From: Polyangia bacterium
Lineage (GTDB): Bacteria > Myxococcota_A > Polyangia > Nannocystales > Nannocystaceae
Reading direction: 5' to 3'
DNA length: 64,000 nucleotides
Assembly (NCBI GenBank): GCA_030430565.1
Contig: JAUIKS010000037.1
Span: forward strand, 62,001-126,000
Below the pieces are notes generated by a model that was not told where the DNA came from, did not search any database, and worked only from the letters and a program-made list of their open reading frames with translations. Positions 44,178 through 51,620 of this stretch are shown piece by piece; the first letter of the stretch is position 1; every line of letters begins with the position of its first letter. The translations under genes and the position numbers were made by a program.

Positions 44178-45679
44178 CGAGCGCTGTGTTCTGCGACGCG
44201 GCGCGGCGACCCTTGTGGTCGTTCGCGCCGCGCGCGTTTTCGCGCTGCTGGATCTCGCGGGCCGCCGCGGCGCTCACGCTCCTCTCGAGCTGCGCCGACG
44301 ATCAAGCGACGCCGAGCCTGCCCGCACGACCAGGTGGTGACGCGACCGCGCGGCTCGGGCCCAGCGCCTCGATGACGCAGCCCGCCGCGAACCTCACGGC
44401 CGAGCAGCGCGCGCGCTTCTACGCCGGGAAGGCGCTCGCTACCCAGCCCTGGGTGCGCGCCCCCACGCTCACCGACGCCCGTGACGGCCTCGGGCCGCTC
44501 TACAACGCGCGCAGCTGCCTCGAGTGCCACATCAAGGGCGGCCGCGGCGAGAGCACGACCTCCGTCGAGCGGCCGCCCGTCGCCACGCTCGTGCGCCTCA
44601 GCGTGCCCGGGCGCGGCGCCCACGGCGAGCCGCGCCCCGAGCCCGTGTACGGCGCGCAGCTGCAGACGCGCTCGACCTCCCTGAGTCACCAGCTGCGGGA
44701 TCGGCCAGGCGCCGCGCGCTACGACGATCACGGCCCCGCCGAGGCCGCGGTCCACCTGCGCTGGACCAGCCAGACCTTCACCTACCCGGACGGGGCGCGC
44801 GTCGAGCTGCGCGCGCCCGCGCTCGAGCTGCGTCGGCTCGGCTACGGCGACATGCAGCCCGAGACGCGCGCGGGGCTCCGGCACGCGCCGTCGATGGCGG
44901 GCGTCGGCCTGCTCGAGCTCATCCCGCAGGAGGACATCGAGCGGCGGGCCGACCCAGATGACCGCGACGCCGACGGCATCTCCGGGCGCGTCAACATCGT
45001 CTGGGACCCCGAGGCCGAGGCGCTTCGCCCCGGGCGGTTCGGGCTCAAGGCCAACCAGCCCAGCGCGCGGGTCCAGGTCGCGGCCGCGCTCGCCGGCGAC
45101 CTCGGCGTCACGAGTTCCGTGTTCCCCGACCAGCCCTGCACCGAGGGACAGCCGCGCTGCCAGGCCGCGCCGACGGGCGAGGACGCGAGCGGCCACGAGA
45201 TCTCGGAGGAGCTGCTCGACGCGCTCGTGTTCTTCACCATGTCCATCGCCGTCGTCGAGCGGCGCGCGCCCGAGCACCCAACGGTCCGCGAGGGCGCCGC
45301 GCTCTTCGAGCTCGTCGGCTGCGCCGACTGCCACACCCCGCGCTTCGGGACCGGCGACGACCCCGACTACCCGCACCTGTCCCATCAGACAATTTGGCCG
45401 TACTCTGATCTGCTCCTGCACGACATGGGCCCCGCGCTCGACGACGGGCGCGAGGACCACCGGGCGAGCGGCGCGGAGTGGCGCACGGCGCCGCTGTGGG
45501 GCGTCGGGCTCGCGCGCGCGATGCTCGAGAGCGTCGGCCTCCTGCACGACGGACGCGCGCGGACCGTCGAGGAGGCGATCGTGTGGCACGGCGGCGAGGC
45601 GAGCGAGAGCCGCGAGCGCTTCGCGGCGCTCGACGCTCCGCAGCGGCGCGCCCTCATCTCCTTCGTGAGGTCCCTATGA
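44171..45679 (+). CDS. Di-haem cytochrome c oxidoreductase-like lipoprotein (DUF1111/DHOR)
   Basis: About 502 residues from a GTG at 44171 that overlaps the imelysin stop by seven bases. A signal (WISRAAAALTLLSSC) is followed by two c-type haem sites, ARSCLECHIKGG and VGCADCHTPRFG, in the di-haem oxidoreductase fold with landmarks TYPDGARVELRAP, GLLELIPQEDIERRADPDD, GRFGLKANQP and RTAPLWGVGLARA. DUF1111 proteins accompany imelysins in Fur-controlled operons and may reduce or oxidise iron or a bound cofactor in the periplasm. Stop overlaps the next start as ATGA. Confidence 0.9.
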   Translation: MLASAVFCDAARRPLWSFAPRAFSRCWISRAAAALTLLSSCADDQATPSLPARPGGDATARLGPSASMTQPAANLTAEQRARFYAGKALATQPWVRAPTLTDARDGLGPLYNARSCLECHIKGGRGESTTSVERPPVATLVRLSVPGRGAHGEPRPEPVYGAQLQTRSTSLSHQLRDRPGAARYDDHGPAEAAVHLRWTSQTFTYPDGARVELRAPALELRRLGYGDMQPETRAGLRHAPSMAGVGLLELIPQEDIERRADPDDRDADGISGRVNIVWDPEAEALRPGRFGLKANQPSARVQVAAALAGDLGVTSSVFPDQPCTEGQPRCQAAPTGEDASGHEISEELLDALVFFTMSIAVVERRAPEHPTVREGAALFELVGCADCHTPRFGTGDDPDYPHLSHQTIWPYSDLLLHDMGPALDDGREDHRASGAEWRTAPLWGVGLARAMLESVGLLHDGRARTVEEAIVWHGGEASESRERFAALDAPQRRALISFVRSL

Positions 45680-46809
45680 CGCGTACTTCTTCATCGAGCC
45701 TGCCGCTGCGCCGCCGGAGCTTCTTGACCGGCCTCGGCGCCCTCGCCCTGCTCCCCGCCGGCTGCGACGACCCGCGCGCGCTCGGCGAGCGCTGGGTGTC
45801 GGCGCAGGGCGACGACGAGGCGAGCTACGGGCTCGTCGCGGCGGACCCCGACGGGATCGTGAGCCGCGTTCACACCGGCTTTCGCGGCCACGGGCTGATC
45901 CAGCGACCCGGCGATCCGTCGCGCGTCGTGATGTTCGGTCGCCGTCCCGGCGCCTACGCGGTCGAGGTTGATCTCGACGCCGAGCGGATCACGCGAACGC
46001 TGGAGCTGCCCGCGAACCGCCGGCTTCAGGGCCACGGCTGCTTCGCCGAGGACGGCCGGCTCCTGCTCACCTCCGAGGCCGACACGAGCACCGGCGAGGG
46101 TTTCGTGGGCGTGCGCGACGGCGAGACCTTCGCGCTCATCCGCGAGCTGCCGACCTTCGGGATCGGTCCGCACGAGCTCGCGCTGATGCCCGACGGCGCG
46201 ACAATCGTCGTCGCCAACGGCGGCATCCTGACGCGCCCTGACACCGGCGCCGAGAAGCTCAACCTCGACACCATGCGCTCGTCGCTGACCTACCTCGAGC
46301 TCGAGACCGGCGCCCAGCGAGACGAGCTGCGCGTCCCCGAGGACAAGGCGAGCCTGCGTCACCTCGCCGTGTGTGACGACGGCGCGGTCGTGGTCGTCAT
46401 GCAGGTCCAGCGCGAGGTCCTCGATCACGAGGACCCCGTGCCGCTGGTCGCGGTCCACACGCCCGGCGGGTCGCTCACGCCGCTCGAGGATGGCCTCGAG
46501 CTCGTCGCCGCGATGCAGGACTACGCCGGCGCCGTCGCGGTCCACGACGCGTCGCGCGTCGCCTGCGTCACGAGCCCGCGCGGAGACCTGGCCGTGTTCT
46601 GGAACATCGACTCCGGTGTGCTGCTCGGCCATCACCAACTCCACGACGTCTGCGGGGTCACCGTGTCCTCGGACCGGCGCCACTTCGTGCTCAGCGGATC
46701 CGGCGGACAGCTTCGCCTGCTCGACCCCACCACGCTCGCGCAGTCGGGCGAGGCCTCCACCTACGCTGACGTACGCTGGGACAACCACATGATCGCGCTG
46801 CGCGCGTGA
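45676..46809 (+). CDS. DUF1513 periplasmic beta-propeller protein
   Basis: 377 residues from ATG 45676. A twin-arginine-like signal (LRRRSFLTGLGALALLPAGC) ends in a Cys, then seven-bladed-type repeats: SRVHTGFRGHGLIQRPG, VVMFGRRPGAYAVEVD, QGHGCFAEDGRLLLTSEAD, GIGPHELALMPDG, ANGGILTRPDTG, SLRHLAVCDDGAVVVVMQVQ. The family accompanies imelysin and DUF1111 in the same order in pseudomonads (PA4370-4373 type). The role is unknown, probably scaffolding or cofactor binding. Start overlaps the preceding stop (ATGA) with GAGG upstream, so the genes are coupled. Confidence 0.88.
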   Translation: MTRTSSSSLPLRRRSFLTGLGALALLPAGCDDPRALGERWVSAQGDDEASYGLVAADPDGIVSRVHTGFRGHGLIQRPGDPSRVVMFGRRPGAYAVEVDLDAERITRTLELPANRRLQGHGCFAEDGRLLLTSEADTSTGEGFVGVRDGETFALIRELPTFGIGPHELALMPDGATIVVANGGILTRPDTGAEKLNLDTMRSSLTYLELETGAQRDELRVPEDKASLRHLAVCDDGAVVVVMQVQREVLDHEDPVPLVAVHTPGGSLTPLEDGLELVAAMQDYAGAVAVHDASRVACVTSPRGDLAVFWNIDSGVLLGHHQLHDVCGVTVSSDRRHFVLSGSGGQLRLLDPTTLAQSGEASTYADVRWDNHMIALRA

Positions 46810-46817
46810 GAGACGCC

Positions 46818-47912
46818 ATGACCGCTCGACGATTCACAAATGCGGCGCTCCTCGGCCTCGGCCTCGGCCTCCTGCTCCCCCTGTGCGTCGGCTGCACGAC
46901 CCCCGACGACGAGCCCGACGGCCCGACGGGCCGCGACATCGTGGAGAGCGTGGTCACCCACAGCGTCACGCCAGACATCGTCGCGCTGCGCGAGGCGGCG
47001 GAGGGTATGAAGGCGTCCGTCGACGGCTTCTGCAGCGCGCCCGATACGACGCGGCTCTTCGAGCTTCAAGGCGGCTGGCGGACGCTCGCAGAGCGCTGGA
47101 GCGCCGCCTCGCTCTACAACCTCGGGCCGCTCGACGACGACGTGATCACCCCGCGCATCCTGTTCTTTGAGTCCATGCGACAGCGCGGCACCGACTACAC
47201 CAACACCGTGCGCGAGACCTACGAGCAGGCGCTGGCCGACGGCGAGGCGCTCGACCCCGCGTTCTTCGAATCGCTGTACTTCCACGAGCAGGGCGTGCTC
47301 GCGCTCGAGGTGCTCGTGTTCGAAGACAGCCGCGAGGGCCACTCGACCGCGCCGGACGACATCGTCGCCGATTTCAGCTCGGAGCCGCGCAAGTGCGCGT
47401 ACCTCGAGGGGGTGATGACGCTGCTCCTCGACAACGCGCGGCTCGTCGAGCGCGGCTGGACCGAGTCGTTCGGAGACGCCGGCCAGCCCTTCGCCGAGAC
47501 CATGCTCGAAGAGCGTCTGCCCGACGGCGCGCAGCCGATCGAGGCGCTGCTCATCGCCATCGTCGAGCACCTGCAATACGTCAAGGACCGCAAGCTCGAG
47601 GGCATCCTCGACGCCCAGCTCGCCGGGCACTTCTACGCCAACCAGGAGGCCATGCTGCTCGCGCTCGAGACGCTCGTCGTCCAGCCCGCGACCGACGACC
47701 GCGTCAGCATCCTCGACGTCATGGCCGCGCGCGGCGTCCAAGCGGACGCGGACACGGTGCTCACGAACCTCGAGATGGCCCAGCAGGCCGCGGCGGCGCA
47801 GGACCGCGAGGCGCTCGCCGTCGCGATCGGGCTGCTCGAGGGCAACTTCAAACGCGAGGTTCCAGATGGACTTGGGGTCATGCTCGGCGTCACCTTCAGC
47901 GACGGCGACTGA
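46818..47912 (+). CDS. Second imelysin-family lipoprotein lacking the motif His
   Basis: About 364 residues. The start is ATG 46818 with GAGAG 6 bases upstream; a GTG at 46806 overlapping the previous stop is also possible. Signal LLGLGLGLLLPLCVGC. Imelysin-fold landmarks: LQGGWRTLAERWSAASLYNLGPL, FESLYFHEQGVLALEVLVFED and KCAYLEGVMTLLLDNARLV. In place of the GxHxxE signature the sequence reads GVLALE, so the His is replaced by Leu. Pseudomonas operons also carry two imelysins, one divergent. Probably not equivalent to the first; perhaps a binding subunit. Confidence 0.85.
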   Translation: MTARRFTNAALLGLGLGLLLPLCVGCTTPDDEPDGPTGRDIVESVVTHSVTPDIVALREAAEGMKASVDGFCSAPDTTRLFELQGGWRTLAERWSAASLYNLGPLDDDVITPRILFFESMRQRGTDYTNTVRETYEQALADGEALDPAFFESLYFHEQGVLALEVLVFEDSREGHSTAPDDIVADFSSEPRKCAYLEGVMTLLLDNARLVERGWTESFGDAGQPFAETMLEERLPDGAQPIEALLIAIVEHLQYVKDRKLEGILDAQLAGHFYANQEAMLLALETLVVQPATDDRVSILDVMAARGVQADADTVLTNLEMAQQAAAAQDREALAVAIGLLEGNFKREVPDGLGVMLGVTFSDGD

Positions 47913-47919
47913 GGGCGCG

Positions 47920-49137
47920 ATGAACACAAGCAGCCGGACGCTCGCCGCCTGCGCCGCGCTCGTCGCCTGCCTCGCGCTCGTCGCCTGCGCCGGCGACAGC
48001 GTGTTCGAAAGCGAGGAGGAGCTCGGCGAGGCGCTGTTCCACGACCCGAACCTCTCCCTGAACCGGACGATGGCCTGCGCGACCTGCCACGATCCGGAGC
48101 GCGCGTTCACGGACGGGCGCCTCGACGACCAGGGTCGCGTCCGCCCCGCCTCGCTCGGCGACGACGGCGTCTCGCTCGGCGATCGCAACGCGCCGACGGC
48201 CGCCTACGCCCAGCTCACCCCGGAGTTCGCCTACGGCGCGCGCGCGCGCCACAACAAGCAGAATCAGCACAAGCTGTACGAGGGCGCCCTCGGTGGCCTG
48301 TTCTGGGATGGCCGCGCGCTCGAGCTCGAGGCGCAAGCCGGCGGTCCGCCGCTGAACCTCCTCGAGATGGGTATGCCCGATGAGGCAGCCGTCGTCGCGC
48401 GCCTGCTCGAGAACGAGGACTACGAGCGCGCCTTCGTCGATCTCTACGGCGCCGACATCTTCGACCGCGACGACGAGGCCTACGCCGCGATGACGCGCAG
48501 CATCGCCGCGTACGAGCGGACTGAGCTGTTCGCGCCCTTCGACTCGCGCTACGACCGGTCGCTGCGCGGCGACGCCGTGCTCAGCTTCAAGGAGCTGACC
48601 GGCAAGGCGGTGTTCTTCTCGCAGTTCGCCAACTGCGCGATCTGCCACCAGCTCTACAGCGAGGGGGACCCGGTGAACGAGACCCGCGAGCCGTTCACGA
48701 GCTACGAGTTTCACAACATCGGCGTCCCCGCGAACGAGGAGCTCCGCGCGCAAAACGGCGTGACCGAGCTCGACGACGGCCTGCTCGACAACGCGGGCGC
48801 GCGAGGTCCCGGCGAGCGCGGCAAGTTCAAGGTCCCCACCCTGCGCAACGTCGCGGTGACCGGCCCCTACATGCACAACGGGGTGTTCCGCGAGCTGCGG
48901 ACGACCCTCGAGTACTACGACCACTTCAACAACCCCGAGCTGCGCGCGCTCAACCCGGAGACCGGCGCGCCCTGGGCCCCGCCCGAGGTCGCGGACACGG
49001 TCGCGGACGAGCTGCTGCGGGTCAGCGACCCGCTCGCGGATCACGAGATCGAGGGCCTGGTCTGCTTCCTGCGCGCCCTGACCGATCAGCGCTACGAGCA
49101 CCTGCTCGCGGACGACGGCGTCGACTGCAGCGACTGA
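47920..49137 (+). CDS. Di-haem cytochrome c peroxidase-like lipoprotein (MauG/MbnH type)
   Basis: 405 residues from ATG 47920 with GAGGG just before it, overlapping the upstream stop. Signal CAALVACLALVAC. Two haem sites are visible: CATCHDPERAFTDG and CAICHQLYS, with the family landmarks LGEALFHDPNLSLNRTMACATC, LFWDGRALELE, FKVPTLRNVAVTGPYMHNGVF and ITCFLRALTD-like end (EGLVCFLRALTDQRYE). Such enzymes detoxify peroxide or modify proteins through high-valent haem. Last gene of the iron operon; 250 bases later comes the integrase. Three of the five proteins carry haem or imelysin folds, suggesting redox handling of iron at the outer membrane. Confidence 0.9.
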   Translation: MNTSSRTLAACAALVACLALVACAGDSVFESEEELGEALFHDPNLSLNRTMACATCHDPERAFTDGRLDDQGRVRPASLGDDGVSLGDRNAPTAAYAQLTPEFAYGARARHNKQNQHKLYEGALGGLFWDGRALELEAQAGGPPLNLLEMGMPDEAAVVARLLENEDYERAFVDLYGADIFDRDDEAYAAMTRSIAAYERTELFAPFDSRYDRSLRGDAVLSFKELTGKAVFFSQFANCAICHQLYSEGDPVNETREPFTSYEFHNIGVPANEELRAQNGVTELDDGLLDNAGARGPGERGKFKVPTLRNVAVTGPYMHNGVFRELRTTLEYYDHFNNPELRALNPETGAPWAPPEVADTVADELLRVSDPLADHEIEGLVCFLRALTDQRYEHLLADDGVDCSD

Positions 49138-49232
49138 GCCGCCGACGCGCCCGCGCGCCGTCGCGCTCGATTCGAATTCGCGCCGCCCGCGAGCGCGCCT
49201 CCGCGTCGGCCGGCCGACCGGCTTGTTTCACA

Positions 49233-49250
49233 ATGTCTTTATAGACATGT
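49233..49250. repeat. Palindrome copy 2, upstream of the intact integrase
   Basis: ATGTCTTTATAGACATGT has 6-base arms (ATGTCT/AGACAT) around TTAT and is identical over 18 bases to 27674-27691. It ends 135 bases before the integrase ATG, between the cytochrome peroxidase gene and the integrase. Candidate recombination (core) site or operator of the integrase. Confidence 0.6.
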
Positions 49251-49385
49251 CTTGAGTGTCATATTCGAGCGCGCCGGCGCGTTCCCGGCCATGGATCCCG
49301 GGCCCGCGGTCCGGCACGATCGTACCGGCCGCCCGGCCTCGTCATCACGGCGCGGCGCCGGGCCGCGAGGAAGGCGATTCCAACT

Positions 49386-50501
49386 ATGGCGGTCAACGTC
49401 CGAGAGAGAAAGCTCCCCAGCGGCGGGAGCCACTGGCAAGCCGACATCCGCGTGCGGCTCCCCAGCGGCGTGCTGCACCGCGAGCGCCTCAAGGCGCCCG
49501 GGAACACGCGCTCGCAGGCGCTTCGCTGGGCCCGCCAGCGCGAGGCCCACATCCTCCGCTTCGGCCTCGGCGAGCGCGGCGGCTCCAAGAAGCCCCGCGG
49601 CGTCCCCACGCTCGCCGAGTTCGCGCCGCGCTTCATTCAGGACCACGTGGTCGCCAACCGGCTCAGCCCGACCACCAAGCGCGACTACGAGAACACGATC
49701 AAGAACCACCTGATCCCGGTCCTCGGCAACATCCGCCTCGACAAGCTGGAGGTCCGCCACGTCCAGGCGCTCAAGCGCCGCGACCTCGCCGCGACCACGA
49801 CCAACAAGATGCTCAACCAGCTCAAGGCGCTGCTGCGGGCCGCGGTGAACTGGGGCGTGATCGAGTCGCGCATCGAGATCACCGGCGTCAAGCAGCCCGA
49901 CAAGCACCCGAAGTTCTACGACTTCGCCGAGTACAAGCGCCTGGTCACGGCCGCCAAGGCGCTCAGCCCCGAGCTCTACGCGATCGTGCGCCTCGGCGGC
50001 GACGCCGGCCTGCGCTGCGGCGAGATCCTCGGGCTGCAATGGGCCAACGTCAACTTCAAGCGCCACAAGGTCTACGTCTGCGACAACCTCGTGCGCGCGC
50101 GTGACCAGGGCGCGTGGATCCTGCGCACGCCCAAGGGCGGTCGCCCGCGCTGGCTGCCGATGTCGGTCCCGCTCGAGAAAGCGATCGAGGCGCTGCCCCG
50201 CCGCGGCGAGCACGTCATCACCAACGACGCCGGGCGCCACATGACCCCCAACGCGCTCACCCGCCGACTCGCCCGCGCCCAGCGTGACGCCGAGCTCAAA
50301 CCCTGCGGACCGCACATCCTCCGCCACACGTTCTGCTCGCACCTCGTGCTCCGCGGCGTGCACGTGCGCACGATCCAGAAGCTCGCCGGGCACGCCGAGC
50401 TCTCGACCACCGAGATCTATATGCACCTGGTCTCGGAGGTCGAGGAGGACGCGATCCGGCGGCTGCGCAGCGACGAGCTCGAGACCGAGGGCGCCGCCTG
50501 A
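49386..50501 (+). CDS. Tyrosine recombinase / phage-type integrase (intact)
   Basis: 371 residues. The N-terminal arm has an AP2-like basic strand (VRERKLPSGGSHWQADIRVRLPSG), then the SAM-like core-binding domain (residues about 80-165, FIQDHVVANRLSPTTKRDYE, PVLGNIRLDKLEV). The catalytic domain has Arg 210 (GLRCGEILGLQW), the His310/Arg313 pair in HILRHTFCSH, His 336 in LAGH and Tyr 345 in TTEIYMHL, so it should be active. AGGAAGG lies 11 bases upstream. It follows the iron operon on the same strand, has a palindrome upstream and a long stem-loop downstream, and no phage genes are visible, so it may serve a small or decayed island. Confidence 0.93.
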   Translation: MAVNVRERKLPSGGSHWQADIRVRLPSGVLHRERLKAPGNTRSQALRWARQREAHILRFGLGERGGSKKPRGVPTLAEFAPRFIQDHVVANRLSPTTKRDYENTIKNHLIPVLGNIRLDKLEVRHVQALKRRDLAATTTNKMLNQLKALLRAAVNWGVIESRIEITGVKQPDKHPKFYDFAEYKRLVTAAKALSPELYAIVRLGGDAGLRCGEILGLQWANVNFKRHKVYVCDNLVRARDQGAWILRTPKGGRPRWLPMSVPLEKAIEALPRRGEHVITNDAGRHMTPNALTRRLARAQRDAELKPCGPHILRHTFCSHLVLRGVHVRTIQKLAGHAELSTTEIYMHLVSEVEEDAIRRLRSDELETEGAA

Positions 50502-50538
50502 GGACGCGCCCGAGCGCGAACGCGCGACTGACAGCGAC

Positions 50539-50585
50539 GTCACGGCCCTGGCGGCGATGTCTTATGTCGCGGCCCGGGCCGTGAC
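50539..50585. other. Long stem-loop downstream of the integrase
   Basis: GTCACGGCCC (50539-50548) and GGGCCGTGAC (50576-50585) are perfect 10-base arms around a 27-base loop that itself holds GCGA...TCGC and an ATGTCTTATG core recalling the upstream palindrome. An A-rich run (GAAAAAATTGAATAAAAA) follows, so on the minus strand it would be a T-tract before the stem, not after it; not a standard terminator of the integrase. Could be an attachment-site arm or a regulatory hairpin. Confidence 0.45.
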
Positions 50586-50644
50586 GAAAAAATTGAATAA
50601 AAACCGAGACGGGCGCTGGATCCGAGCTTGCACTAAGGCCAGGC

Positions 50645-51577
50645 ATGCACCGCGCCGCCGCCCTCGCCCTCGTCGTCCTCGCCACCGCGCTCGCCCTCGG
50701 GGGCTGCGGAGACTCGAAGGACGACTTCGGCGAGGGGGCGGACGCGGGAACGAATCACGGCTCCTCGATCACGCGCACGGACGCGCCGTCGCCGACCGGC
50801 ACCGGCACCGACCTCATGGGCGAGCCCTGCGAGGAGCAGCTCGCCGCGAACGCCTGTGATGACGAGGGCGGCGTGCAGTACTGCGGGGGCTACGGCATGG
50901 AGCTCGAGTGGGGCCCGTGCCTGACGGACGCCGAGTGTCGACCCGGCGACCGCTCGGACTGCTCCGCGGGCGGTGACTGCTCGAGCTGGGGCTCGGGCGA
51001 GTGCACGATCTACGGCGGCATCCCCGAGTTCGACTGCCAGGTGGTCTGCGGCGACACCCCGCTCGTGTTCAACTTTGACGCGCGACCCGTGCGCTACGCG
51101 GCCGCGAGCGCGGCGAGCTTTGACATCGCGGCGGCGGGCGAGTGCATCACGACCGACTGGCCCACGGCCGCGACGCCCTGGCTCGCGCGCGACCTCGACG
51201 GCGACGGACAGATCGTCGACGGCGCCGAGCTGTTCGGATCCGGCACCCGCACCCGCGCGGGTCACCGCGCCGACAACGGCTTCTCGGCGCTCGCCGAGCT
51301 CGACCACAACGGCGACGGCCTCATCACGCCCCAGGACCCCGGCTTCTCGGATCTGGTGCTGTGGAGCGACCACGACGGCGACCGCCGCTCGAGCGGCTTC
51401 GAGCTGACGCCGCTCGCGGCCCACGGCGTCACGGCGGTCGAGCTCGGCTACACCCGCGACGCGCGGTGCGACGCCCGGGGCAACTGCGAGCTCGAGCGCG
51501 CCAGCTTCTGGTTCGCCCCGAGCGGCGGCGAGGTCCAGCGCGGCGCGGTCGTCGACGTGCATCTCCCCTGTCAGTAA
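50645..51577 (+). CDS. Exported lipoprotein with EF-hand-like calcium loops
   Basis: 310 residues. Signal ALALVVLATALALGGC, Thr/Ser/Asp linker (SITRTDAPSPTGTGTD), a Cys-rich N-terminal region (CEEQLAANACDDEGG, CLTDAECRPGDRSDCSAGGDC) and then EF-hand-like loops DLDGDGQIVDGAE, DHNGDGLITPQD and DHDGDRRSSGFE. Ends with a SASFWFAPSGGE-type beta region and CQ. Secreted calcium-binding proteins of this layout are common in myxobacteria; function unknown. Downstream of the integrase but with typical host composition. Confidence 0.8.
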   Translation: MHRAAALALVVLATALALGGCGDSKDDFGEGADAGTNHGSSITRTDAPSPTGTGTDLMGEPCEEQLAANACDDEGGVQYCGGYGMELEWGPCLTDAECRPGDRSDCSAGGDCSSWGSGECTIYGGIPEFDCQVVCGDTPLVFNFDARPVRYAAASAASFDIAAAGECITTDWPTAATPWLARDLDGDGQIVDGAELFGSGTRTRAGHRADNGFSALAELDHNGDGLITPQDPGFSDLVLWSDHDGDRRSSGFELTPLAAHGVTAVELGYTRDARCDARGNCELERASFWFAPSGGEVQRGAVVDVHLPCQ

Positions 51578-51620
51578 AGACAGATCGACGCCGCGCCGCG
51601 CCGCGCCGCGCCCTCAGGTG

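Noticed and set aside
50539..50585. Rho-independent terminator for the integrase
   Set aside because: The hairpin is followed by an A-rich, not a T-rich, run on the coding strand.
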